A DNA stretch of 49,200 nt, from assembly GCA_021826695.1 (NCBI GenBank), contig JAKAYS010000004.1:1-49200 (forward strand), written 5' to 3'. The first letter of the stretch is position 1, and every line of letters starts with the position of its first letter. Below, in pieces: positions 16,745 to 24,846 of the stretch. Source of the DNA: Acidobacteriota bacterium (GTDB taxonomy: Bacteria > Acidobacteriota > Terriglobia > Terriglobales > Acidobacteriaceae). Both the position numbers and the translations under genes were made by a program. The notes beneath the pieces were generated by a model, which had not been told where the DNA came from, searched no databases, and saw only the letters and a program-made list of their open reading frames with translations.

Positions 16745-19687
16745 ATGTCGCTAACCGTAGCCGAGTTTGTCAATCGCTGGAAAATTAACTCCCAATCTGA
16801 ACGCAGCGGAGCGCAATCGCATTTTAACGATTTGTGCGACATGCTTGGGGAGAAAAACCCGGCCGCAAGCGACACCGCCGGGGAGCGCTACGCCTTTGAA
16901 AAGCCCGTCAGCAAGACCGACGGAAGCAAAGGCTACGCCGATGTATGGCTCCGCGACCACTTCGCATGGGAGTACAAGGGAAAGCACAAGGACCTTAAGA
17001 AAGCCTACCAGCAGCTTAACGACTACCGCGAAGACCTCGGAAATCCTCCTCTGCTTGTGGTTTGCGATCTCGACCGCTTCGAAGTCCACACGAATTTCAC
17101 CGCCACAAACAAGCGCGTCTATGCCTTTAACCTGGACGACCTCAATCACAACAAAGTCACAGCGACGTGTCCTCTTCCACCGCTGGAAGTTTTGCGCGCG
17201 CTCTTCGGCGACTACAACGTACTGCGTCCGGAGTTTACCGATGCCCAGGTCACCAAGGAAACGGCCGCGCATTTCAGCCGTCTTGCTGAACGCCTCGAAC
17301 TCGAGGAACGCAATCTCGGCGCCAGCCGCGCTGAAATAGCTCATTTCCTGGTGCGACTGCTCTTCTGCCTCTTCGCCGATTCCATCGGCTTGTTGCCCAA
17401 CCATGTCTTCCGCAACCTTCTGCAAAGCGAAGATCGTTTGCTCCCCACCAAATTCCTTCGCAAGCTCAAGCTACTTTTTGAGGCGATGAGCCAACCTGAG
17501 GGCATTTTCGGCGAGCACAGCATCAAGTATTTCAATGGCGGCCTCTTCGATAGCCCCTCGATCATTCAGCTCGACCTCGCCGATCTCGGCATCTTGTACG
17601 AGGTCTCAAAAAATTACGACTGGTCCCACGTCGCTCCCGCGATCTTCGGCACACTGTTCGAGCGTTCTCTCGATCCGGCCCGCCGTTCCCTCATCGGCGC
17701 GCACTACACCAGCGAAGAGGACATCCTGCTGCTGATCGAACCGGTCCTGATGCGCCCGTTGGAACAGCGCTGGGCCATTGTGCGACAGCAAATTCTGGAG
17801 GCGCTGGAGATCGAGCGCGCCGAAGAGGCCGCCCGCAACAGCCGTCAGGCGCGCCTTCGCACGGATCTTCCGTCGCAAAAACTTTTTGCCGACTGGATCG
17901 ACGAATTGACCTCGGTCCGCGTGCTCGATCCGGCCTGCGGCTCCGGCAACTTCCTGTACGTCGCGTTACGCCGCATGTTGGACCTGTGGCTGGAGGCGAG
18001 AAAATTCGCAGCCGAGCAGGGTATTTCCCTCGTCATCCCAAAAATGGTTTCGCCCACGCAACTCTTCGGCATCGAGACAGAATTCTATGCCCACGAGCTT
18101 GCCTCCATCGTTGTATGGATCGGATTTCTGCAATGGAAACATGAGCACGGCGTCCAGGAAGATCGCGAACCTGTCCTCCAGAAGCTGGACAATATCCAAC
18201 ACGGTGACGCAATCCTTCGTTACGACGCCGAAGGCAAACCCTATGAACCTGAATGGCCTAAAGCCGACTTCATCATCGGCAATCCTCCATTCCTCGGCGA
18301 TAAACGAATGCGTAGCGAGCTTGGCGACAAATATGTGGACGACGTGCGCGCGCTATATGAAGGACGCGTGCCCGGCGGCGCCGATCTTGTCACCTATTGG
18401 TTTGAAAAAGCGCGTCGTCAGGTGGAAATGAACGCAGCGAAGCGCGTCGGGCTACTTGCCACCAACTCCATTCGGATGGTTGGAAACCGCCCCGTGCTCG
18501 AACGCATCAAAGCATCCGGAAACATTTTCATGGCGTGGAGCGATCGTCCCTGGCTCCTCGACGGCGCAGCGGTCCGCGTCTCCATGATTGGGTTCGATGA
18601 CGGATCGGAGCAGGAACACACGCTCGACGGCAACAGCGTTGGCCAGATTCATGCCGACCTGACCGCCGAATCGAACGTTGTCAGTGCTCTCCCCCTGAAA
18701 GAAAATGCGGGCCTATGTTTTCTCGGCGTCATGAAGGGTGGCCCGTTCGACATCAGTGGCGAAGAAGCGCGCAAGATGCTGTCGCGGCCTCCGAACCCAA
18801 ATGGGCGTCCAAACAGCGACGTGGTAAAGCGACGGCTTGGAGGTCAGGACATTACCGGGAGAGATGGCGGCGGATGGATCATCGACTTTGGCGTGAATAT
18901 GCCTGAAACAGAAGCAGCACTCTATGAGTGGCCGTTCGAGTACGTGAAGAAACACGTCAAGCCTCTCCGAGACGTGAACAGGCGCCTTAGGATGCAGCGG
19001 AGGTGGTGGATTCACGGAGAAGCCCGGCCTGGCCTTAGACGCGCTGTAAAGGATTTGAATCGCTGCATCGTTACTCCCGAAGTAGCGAAGCATCGGCTCT
19101 TTGTCTGGGTCGATAGTGATGTTATTCCAGATCACAAATTGCATGTCTTTGCCCGAGGGGACGACTACTTTTTTGGCGTTTTACATTCATCCGTACACGA
19201 GGCCTGGACTCTCGCGACATGCTCCTGGATTGGGAAAGGTAATGACCCTTCATACAACTCAGACACGGTGTTCCTGGCCTTTCCGTTCCCGTGGCCTCCC
19301 GGAACCGAACCCGCTGAAGACAAAGACACTCGCGTCAAGGCCATCGCCGACGCCGCGCGCGAGCTTGTCCGTCTGCGCGACGCATGGCTCAACCCGCCGG
19401 ATGCCTCTGAAGCCGACCTGAAAGCCCGCACCCTCACGAATCTCTACAATCAGCGTCCGGAATGGCTCGCCAACGCTCACCGCACCCTGGACGAGGCCGT
19501 CTTTGCCGCCTACGGCTGGCCCTCCGACATGACGAAGCAGGAGATTCTGGCGCGGCTCCTCGCGCTGAATCACGAGCGGGCCGCCGCCCAACTGCACTCC
19601 ACTGGCCCGTCAGGGAATCCCTGCTGTGCCGGTCCGCGTCAAGCCCGTCCGCCGCGGCGGAAAGTCGTGCCCCGATACAAGACCTGA
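16745..19687 (+). CDS. Type IIL (MmeI-like) restriction-modification enzyme
   Basis: A single 980-residue protein combining endonuclease, methyltransferase and target recognition. Near the N-terminus Asp66-x9-Glu76-Tyr-Lys78 (ADVWLRDHFAWEYKGK) gives the D-x9-ExK nuclease site described for MmeI. A helical spacer follows. The N6-adenine methyltransferase has motif I VLDPACGSGNFLY (about 393-405) and motif IV NPPF (513-516). The recognition domain occupies roughly 620-860 (GGGWIIDFGVNMPETEAA; a later AFPFPWPPGTEP). The tail after about residue 950 is Pro/Arg-rich and has no match to what I know of the family. No separate methylase or specificity gene is nearby, as expected for this class. It lies next to tRNA-Ser and a transposase relic, which suggests arrival by transfer. 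Confidence 0.85.
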   Translation: MSLTVAEFVNRWKINSQSERSGAQSHFNDLCDMLGEKNPAASDTAGERYAFEKPVSKTDGSKGYADVWLRDHFAWEYKGKHKDLKKAYQQLNDYREDLGNPPLLVVCDLDRFEVHTNFTATNKRVYAFNLDDLNHNKVTATCPLPPLEVLRALFGDYNVLRPEFTDAQVTKETAAHFSRLAERLELEERNLGASRAEIAHFLVRLLFCLFADSIGLLPNHVFRNLLQSEDRLLPTKFLRKLKLLFEAMSQPEGIFGEHSIKYFNGGLFDSPSIIQLDLADLGILYEVSKNYDWSHVAPAIFGTLFERSLDPARRSLIGAHYTSEEDILLLIEPVLMRPLEQRWAIVRQQILEALEIERAEEAARNSRQARLRTDLPSQKLFADWIDELTSVRVLDPACGSGNFLYVALRRMLDLWLEARKFAAEQGISLVIPKMVSPTQLFGIETEFYAHELASIVVWIGFLQWKHEHGVQEDREPVLQKLDNIQHGDAILRYDAEGKPYEPEWPKADFIIGNPPFLGDKRMRSELGDKYVDDVRALYEGRVPGGADLVTYWFEKARRQVEMNAAKRVGLLATNSIRMVGNRPVLERIKASGNIFMAWSDRPWLLDGAAVRVSMIGFDDGSEQEHTLDGNSVGQIHADLTAESNVVSALPLKENAGLCFLGVMKGGPFDISGEEARKMLSRPPNPNGRPNSDVVKRRLGGQDITGRDGGGWIIDFGVNMPETEAALYEWPFEYVKKHVKPLRDVNRRLRMQRRWWIHGEARPGLRRAVKDLNRCIVTPEVAKHRLFVWVDSDVIPDHKLHVFARGDDYFFGVLHSSVHEAWTLATCSWIGKGNDPSYNSDTVFLAFPFPWPPGTEPAEDKDTRVKAIADAARELVRLRDAWLNPPDASEADLKARTLTNLYNQRPEWLANAHRTLDEAVFAAYGWPSDMTKQEILARLLALNHERAAAQLHSTGPSGNPCCAGPRQARPPRRKVVPRYKT

Positions 19688-19910
19688 AATTATTTCATTC
19701 ACGAATTTATGACTCAGGACACTACGTTCTCGGACGCAATTGGCCCAGGGCAACGCGGGTTCGCCTGAAGCATTGGTCGAACTGGCGCTTCAAGCATGCT
19801 CGGGGAGTGCTGCCAAGCGATTCTCCTTCGGAGCGTCGCGGAAATCGTCCGCATGGCCGTGGCGGATATTCATGAACTACGGAACACAGTCAGTTTTGCC
19901 GGCCTCCAGA
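19688..19910. other. Intergenic stretch with no supported gene
   Basis: Several short open frames exist, including one with SVAEIVRMAVADIHELRNTV, but none has a good ribosome site or recognisable family. This could be decayed island sequence. It separates the restriction-modification gene from the convergent CRTAC1 gene. Confidence 0.4.
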
Positions 19911-21809
19911 TCAAAGACCTGAATGATTGGGGATACTGGTTCGTTTTGCAATTTTGTCCAGGATTTTCGCCTTCAAATCCGCACTGCCTTCCGTTGCGAT
20001 ATAGAGCCTGTTTACAGCAAGGTCCTTGAAGGTATCGAGTTGCCCCGACGGCCACTTGATCTCCAGCAGGTCAACTGTTTTGGCCTCATTTAGGCCGAAG
20101 TGTATACGCAGATCGTTCTGAGAGAAGTAGCTCCCTCCGCTGCGGACTTCATCGATTTGTATCAGTGGCTGTGCCGAATTGGCTGACATCTTCGCTATCA
20201 CGCGGATTCGGGCGCCGATTCCTGTGCGGTTCGACTTGACTCCAATCGTCTTCACTTTGATCCAGTTCCTGTTCCATTGCGACTCGCAACGCAGCAGTTG
20301 TGGAAATGTGTTCATGCAGTTCACCACAATATCGATGACGCCATTGTTGTCATAATCGCCAAAAGCGCATCCACGACCTGGCACGGCTGCAGTTATACCC
20401 GGGCCCGCCAGTGTAGTGACATCTTCAAAACGCCCGTTATGCAGGTTTCTGTATAGATACTTCTGCTCGGCATACGGAGCTTCCGTTTTTGAACTGTTCA
20501 CCTCTGGATAAACATGGCCGTTCGACATTAAAACATCGAGCCAGCCATCATTGTCCATATCGAAGAACCCTACTCCCCACCCCAGATAGCGGGTATGAAT
20601 TCCAAGCCCAGAAAGATATGTGTCATCTTCAAACGTCCCGTCTCCCAGGTTGGTATATAGGGAATCGGTGTCCCCGGCAAAGTTGGTCTTAATAATGTCG
20701 AGATTGCCGTCCCGATTGTAATCGCCTACCGTCACTCCCATGCCCGCCTGCGGCTTGCCATCGGGAGAAAAAGCCACTCCAGATTCGATGCCTATGTCCT
20801 TAAACGTTCCATCTTTCTGGTTGTGGTAAAGGGTGGCCGCAGTTGAATCGTTTGCCACATAGATGTCGGGCCAGCCATCATTATCGAAATCGGCGACGGC
20901 CACACTTAATCCATAAGTCCCGATGGTGTTCCACATCCCGGCCTTCTCGCTGACGTCGGTGAACTTGCCATTCCCGTTATTGTGGTAAAGAAGGTTCTTG
21001 CCGCTGGGAAGTCCGGGGGGGCCACAGGCGACGAGGATGCCTTTGTAGGCGCAAGCGAGGGACCCCGACGGTGGCGCAGTCTTCAGGTCGAGATCGACAT
21101 AATTGGCGACGAAAAGGTCGAGATGGCCATCCCGGTCATAATCTACAAAGGCACACCCGGTATTCCATCTGGTCTCAGATTGCTTTAAGCCGGCCTGCTC
21201 GGTCACGTCGTGGAATGTTCCATCTCCGTTGTTATGGAACAGAGAATTTTGTCCGTAATAAGCGACAAATAAATCATCGTGACCGTCATTATCGTAATCC
21301 CCTACGCAGCAGCCTTGGCCCCAGCCGCTCCGGGCCAAGCCGGCCTTGTGAGTCACATCCAGGAAGGTGCCGTCGCGATTGTTTTTGAAGAGGTGACACG
21401 TAGGGGCATCTCCATTGGGAAATCCCTCCAGCCGCCAACCATTCACAAGAAATATGTCCAGCCATCCATCGTTGTCGTAGTCATAAAAGGCAACTCCGCA
21501 GCCAGTTGTTTCAAGCAGGTATTTATCTTTTTTTTCTCCACCATAAATAGTTTTCGTATTCAGACCAGCCCGCTCGGCTTCATCGAAAAAGCTGACCCCG
21601 AGAGGAGTTCCGGCGATGGGAGAGGGCGGTCCGGGCGGGGCCGGCTTCGGCGCAGCATCGTAAGCGCGTTCGGCTGCCGCAGATTGCTGCGCTGAGACGA
21701 CCGCTTCTCTTTTCCACGGCGGGACACTCAAAAGCAGAACGTCCGCCAACGGCAGGACCAAGGCGGTCCTGCTAAGCGATTGCAGGAACCGGCGGCGGGT
21801 CAAAGCCAT
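19911..21809 (-). CDS. TAT-exported CRTAC1 family protein (FG-GAP repeats, ASPIC/UnbV)
   Basis: A 632-residue exported beta-propeller protein. ATG 21809 has GAAGGA six bases upstream and gives MALTRRRFLQSLSRTALVLP, a twin-arginine signal. Repeated FG-GAP/VCBS units follow, each with an acidic Ca-loop such as DYDNDGWLDIFLVNGW, DYDRDGHLDLFVANYVD or DYNRDGNLDIIKTNF, alternating with NNxDGTFxDVT strands. The C-terminus is the ASPIC/UnbV domain (IGVKSNRTGIGARIRV, SGGSYFSQNDLRIHFGL, WPSGQLDTF). It is last in a run of TonB receptor, two TPR genes and this gene. The protein at 38977 is a close paralogue. The molecular function is not established; calcium-dependent surface or periplasmic interaction is inferred. 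Confidence 0.88.
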   Translation of the reverse strand: MALTRRRFLQSLSRTALVLPLADVLLLSVPPWKREAVVSAQQSAAAERAYDAAPKPAPPGPPSPIAGTPLGVSFFDEAERAGLNTKTIYGGEKKDKYLLETTGCGVAFYDYDNDGWLDIFLVNGWRLEGFPNGDAPTCHLFKNNRDGTFLDVTHKAGLARSGWGQGCCVGDYDNDGHDDLFVAYYGQNSLFHNNGDGTFHDVTEQAGLKQSETRWNTGCAFVDYDRDGHLDLFVANYVDLDLKTAPPSGSLACAYKGILVACGPPGLPSGKNLLYHNNGNGKFTDVSEKAGMWNTIGTYGLSVAVADFDNDGWPDIYVANDSTAATLYHNQKDGTFKDIGIESGVAFSPDGKPQAGMGVTVGDYNRDGNLDIIKTNFAGDTDSLYTNLGDGTFEDDTYLSGLGIHTRYLGWGVGFFDMDNDGWLDVLMSNGHVYPEVNSSKTEAPYAEQKYLYRNLHNGRFEDVTTLAGPGITAAVPGRGCAFGDYDNNGVIDIVVNCMNTFPQLLRCESQWNRNWIKVKTIGVKSNRTGIGARIRVIAKMSANSAQPLIQIDEVRSGGSYFSQNDLRIHFGLNEAKTVDLLEIKWPSGQLDTFKDLAVNRLYIATEGSADLKAKILDKIAKRTSIPNHSGL

Positions 21810-21883
21810 GCTGTGTCCTTCAGCGAATGCGGCCCGCGCGTCTGCAGATCTCGAAATGTAAACTGGCTTGGTTGCATGGGGCC

Positions 21884-23710
21884 TCAATGGTCGGGCGATT
21901 TTAGAGTTTCCGCGCTGTGGCGTGCCGCGGTTGCTTCGGTGGATTTTCCTTCCTGGTCGAAAGCGGCGGCCAGTCCACGATACGCGTCGGCATAATTGGG
22001 GTCGCTGCGGATGGCATCTTGATACTGCTCGATGGCCTGCTTGATTTCTCCTTTTTCGCGTAATTGGTTTCCCGCGTTCGTCGAGAACAGCGCATGCTGA
22101 CGGTTTACCGCAGCTCTCATAAGGTCCGCCGCTTTCTTGCGGTCAATTGCCGCTGCGGTCCGATTGCCCTGTGCCGCCAGAATGCTGGCCAATGTAATGT
22201 ATCCGCTGGGCTGGTCAGGTCGCTGGCGAATGGATTCATTCAATGCTGCTACCGCTTGTGGCAATTTATTCTGCTGACGATACACGCTGCCGAGGATCGA
22301 CCATCCATCGGCATTTTCCGGCCGCATATGGAGCGCGGTTTGCAATTGCTGCTCCGCTGCATCGAAATTGCCCTCCTGCATGTAGAGAATGCCCAGTGTG
22401 TAATGTGGCTCGGATAAATCCGGGTCGAGGCTCGAAGACAGTTCAAGTTCAGTCAAGGCTGCCGCCACATTGTCTTTAAGTTTATACGCCAAACCCAGGT
22501 CGTAGTGAAGTTGAGCGTCCTGAGGATTCAAATGGATGCCAGCCTTGAAGCTGTCGATCGCATCGTCCAGGTCGCTTTCCTGTACATAAGCAGCTCCAAG
22601 GTCCTGATAAACGGTCGTGTCCTTCGGATTGAGCTGAATGGCACGCTTATAAAGCCCGATCGCGTCTTTCGCATCCCCTGTCTGCACCATGGCAAGCGCT
22701 AGGTCGATCATCGCGCTAACGTTAGAAGGTTGGGCGGCAAGGACCTGCTGAAAAAGCGGGATCGCCGACTTCTCATGGTCTGTGCCCTGAAGTGCAATGG
22801 CGAGCTGGTTCTTTGCATCGACAGAGGCCGGATCCAACGCGAGTGCGCGCTGCAAGGGCGAGACGGCTTTTTCATCGTCGCCGATGGCCAGCAGAGCGTT
22901 CCCCATCTCAAGTTGAGCCTCCACGCTCTGGGGCAAAAGTTTTGCGGCAAGCGTCAGCTCCGGGAGTGCATCTTGCGGTTGACTGTTTGCAAAAAGCGCG
23001 ACACCGAGATGCAGGTGGGCCGTTCCACTGTTCGCGTCTAAAGCAAGTGCTTGCCTGAATTCCCGCTCCGCCTCCGCCCATCGTTTCTGCTGCGCATAGA
23101 GCGAGCCCATCTCATCGTGCAAGGCGGCCACGTTCGGCTCGTGGTTTAAGGCATGCTGCAAGACCGCAATGGCCTCGGTTGCGCGGCCAGTCGCAACCAG
23201 AGAACGGGCGTGAGCCAATGTTACATCCTGGGGCAGCGGGACAGCTTTTGCGTTCGACCGGTCTTCTCGGTCCAGCCTCTGGAACAAGGGGACAGCTTTC
23301 GAGTATGCCCCGCTTTGCGCGTATGCCATAGCAAGATTCATAAGAGCGGAGCGGTCTCCGGGTTTGAGCGCGAGGGAGCGCTTGAGTTCTGAAATTGCTC
23401 TGGGGTATTGTCCCATCTGAACAAAGACCGCGCCAAGCGCGCTGTGGCCTTCTTCCAGACCCGGGGCCAGCAGCACTACCCGTTGAAAATTCAGGAGCGC
23501 AGTTTGCAAATCGTTTCTGGCGAATGCCGCATAGCCGGCACGGAATGCCACATCCGCCTGATGCAAGCGTGCATTATTCTGCGTCGTTGTTCCGTGCGCC
23601 TGGGTGACCTGAGTCGCGAGTAAGTATGGGAGGGAAGCTGCTAAAAGAAACAATCCAAGCAAGGAAAGTATTCGTAGGTGCTTGCGCGAAACTGTAAATG
23701 CGAAATACAT
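21884..23710 (-). CDS. Exported TPR protein, large
   Basis: A protein of about 608 residues. From ATG 23710 it begins with a basic stretch and a hydrophobic helix (ILSLLGLFLLAASLPYLLA), a signal peptide or anchor. The rest is almost entirely tetratricopeptide repeats, at least ten, with the usual A/G/Y/P spacing, for example YQDLGAAYVQESDLDDAI and LGLAYKLKDNVAAALTELE. The frame is open to 23839 without a better start. TPR arrays bind other proteins. Its place between another TPR gene (19 bases upstream) and the CRTAC1 gene (74 bases downstream) suggests a scaffold for the envelope system of this module. Confidence 0.85.
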   Translation of the reverse strand: MYFAFTVSRKHLRILSLLGLFLLAASLPYLLATQVTQAHGTTTQNNARLHQADVAFRAGYAAFARNDLQTALLNFQRVVLLAPGLEEGHSALGAVFVQMGQYPRAISELKRSLALKPGDRSALMNLAMAYAQSGAYSKAVPLFQRLDREDRSNAKAVPLPQDVTLAHARSLVATGRATEAIAVLQHALNHEPNVAALHDEMGSLYAQQKRWAEAEREFRQALALDANSGTAHLHLGVALFANSQPQDALPELTLAAKLLPQSVEAQLEMGNALLAIGDDEKAVSPLQRALALDPASVDAKNQLAIALQGTDHEKSAIPLFQQVLAAQPSNVSAMIDLALAMVQTGDAKDAIGLYKRAIQLNPKDTTVYQDLGAAYVQESDLDDAIDSFKAGIHLNPQDAQLHYDLGLAYKLKDNVAAALTELELSSSLDPDLSEPHYTLGILYMQEGNFDAAEQQLQTALHMRPENADGWSILGSVYRQQNKLPQAVAALNESIRQRPDQPSGYITLASILAAQGNRTAAAIDRKKAADLMRAAVNRQHALFSTNAGNQLREKGEIKQAIEQYQDAIRSDPNYADAYRGLAAAFDQEGKSTEATAARHSAETLKSPDH

Positions 23711-23729
23711 GGCTGGATGCGATTGCAAC

Positions 23730-24773
23730 TTAGTGCATGGCCTGAAGCTTTGGCATGTTCGCGGCCTGAATTTTCTCCGCGGTTTGAAATTCGCGAGACG
23801 CGTCTTCTGTGCGTCCCACAGCGCGATACGCCTGTCCAAGCAGACTGTGGGCCATATAGTTGGATGGATCCATCTGGAGTGCGTGTTGCAGATACATGGT
23901 AGCCATGGCCGGGTTTTTCTGTTTCAGCAACACCTTTCCCAGCAGAATAAATGGCCCGGTGGAGCTTGGCTCCAGAATGATGGCGCGGTCTAGGGAATGC
24001 TGCGCCTTATCGAATTCTCCAGATCGGATATACGCGTCTCCCAGGCGGTCATAAAGACCTGGATAAAGGGGGTTGAGTGCGCGCTCCTGCTCGAAGTCCG
24101 AAATTGCGTCTGGAAGCTTCGATTGGGCCAATTCGATCTCTCCCAGCAGCAGGTGCGCCAGCGGCAACTTTGGATCCAGGGCCAGCGCTTTGCGCGCGGA
24201 CTGTTCCGCAATCGGGAGATATTCCCGCCGCAGCATCAGCCTCGCAGCCAGCAGATATGCGGATGGCGAATCCGGGGGAAATCCGTATTCGGCGGCGAAG
24301 GCCCGCCGCGCATCGTCATATCTCCGAGTGTCCATATAACAAAGGCCCAGGACGTAATTGGCATCTACATTCGTCCTCGCCATCGAAGTATGGGACTGCT
24401 CCAGCAAGGGAATCGCCAAGGCGGGTTTTCCCATCCTGAAAAGAGATACGCCCTGCATCAGAATGGCCTGAAGGTCGCCCGGATTCTGCGCTACGGCCTT
24501 GGCAAAGGCAGATGCAGCGGCGGGCAAATCTGTTTGCTCGTAGTAGACCATGCCGCGCATCCGTTCGACACCGGGCGGTTCAGGATGCTGGTTGGCGAGT
24601 GCATCCAACTGCTGGAGCGCGTCAGCAAAGTGGTTGCTATCGATCAGTTGCTGAATGTGAGCGATGGATGTCGCGCTAGGGGCGGGTGTTGGCGCAGGGG
24701 GCTGCTGCTGGGCGCTGGCCGATGACAGACAGAACGCCAGCAGAAAGATGAGGGAAAATTGCGGCTTGAGCAT
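23730..24773 (-). CDS. Exported TPR protein
   Basis: A 347-residue protein from ATG 24773. The N-terminus MLKPQFSLIFLLAFCLSSAS is a Sec signal, probably cut before QQQ, followed by a Pro-rich linker (PPAPTPAPSA). About six to eight TPR units fill the rest, such as DRLGDAYIRSGEFDKAQ and HSLLGQAYRAVGRTEDAS. The upstream extension to 24998 overlaps the receptor gene and lacks support. The gene follows the TonB receptor after a strong hairpin (24797-24832) and precedes the larger TPR gene. It is presumably a periplasmic scaffold or adaptor; no enzymatic domain is seen. Confidence 0.83.
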   Translation of the reverse strand: MLKPQFSLIFLLAFCLSSASAQQQPPAPTPAPSATSIAHIQQLIDSNHFADALQQLDALANQHPEPPGVERMRGMVYYEQTDLPAAASAFAKAVAQNPGDLQAILMQGVSLFRMGKPALAIPLLEQSHTSMARTNVDANYVLGLCYMDTRRYDDARRAFAAEYGFPPDSPSAYLLAARLMLRREYLPIAEQSARKALALDPKLPLAHLLLGEIELAQSKLPDAISDFEQERALNPLYPGLYDRLGDAYIRSGEFDKAQHSLDRAIILEPSSTGPFILLGKVLLKQKNPAMATMYLQHALQMDPSNYMAHSLLGQAYRAVGRTEDASREFQTAEKIQAANMPKLQAMH

Positions 24774-24796
24774 GGAGGGCACAGTAAATCGAAGAC

Positions 24797-24832
24797 TTAC
24801 AGGGAAGGCGCTTGCACGCGCCCTCCCTGTAA
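24797..24832 (-). terminator. Intercistronic hairpin between TonB receptor and TPR gene
   Basis: TTACAGGGAAGGCGC (24797-24811) and GCGCCCTCCCTGTAA (24818-24832) pair over 15 positions around a six-base loop. In the minus-strand RNA the single non-Watson-Crick position becomes a G-U pair, so the stem is complete. There is no T-tract after it, and it lies between co-directional genes, so partial termination or 3' protection of the receptor message is more likely than a full stop. Confidence 0.65.
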
Positions 24833-24846
24833 CAGTTCCACTGCCA

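Noticed and set aside
16067-19910. An attachment-site copy of the tRNA-Ser 3' end
   Set aside because: I looked for a second copy of the tRNA 3' sequence downstream and found none in the window, so no att site is claimed.
19740-19922. 60-residue frame between the restriction-modification gene and the CRTAC1 gene
   Set aside because: No ribosome site, no family similarity, and it runs into the convergent gene; left as unassigned sequence.
19911-23710. Repetitive DNA in the FG-GAP and TPR genes as possible tandem DNA repeats or CRISPR
   Set aside because: The repetition is at protein level with degenerate codons; there are no uniform repeats with unique spacers.
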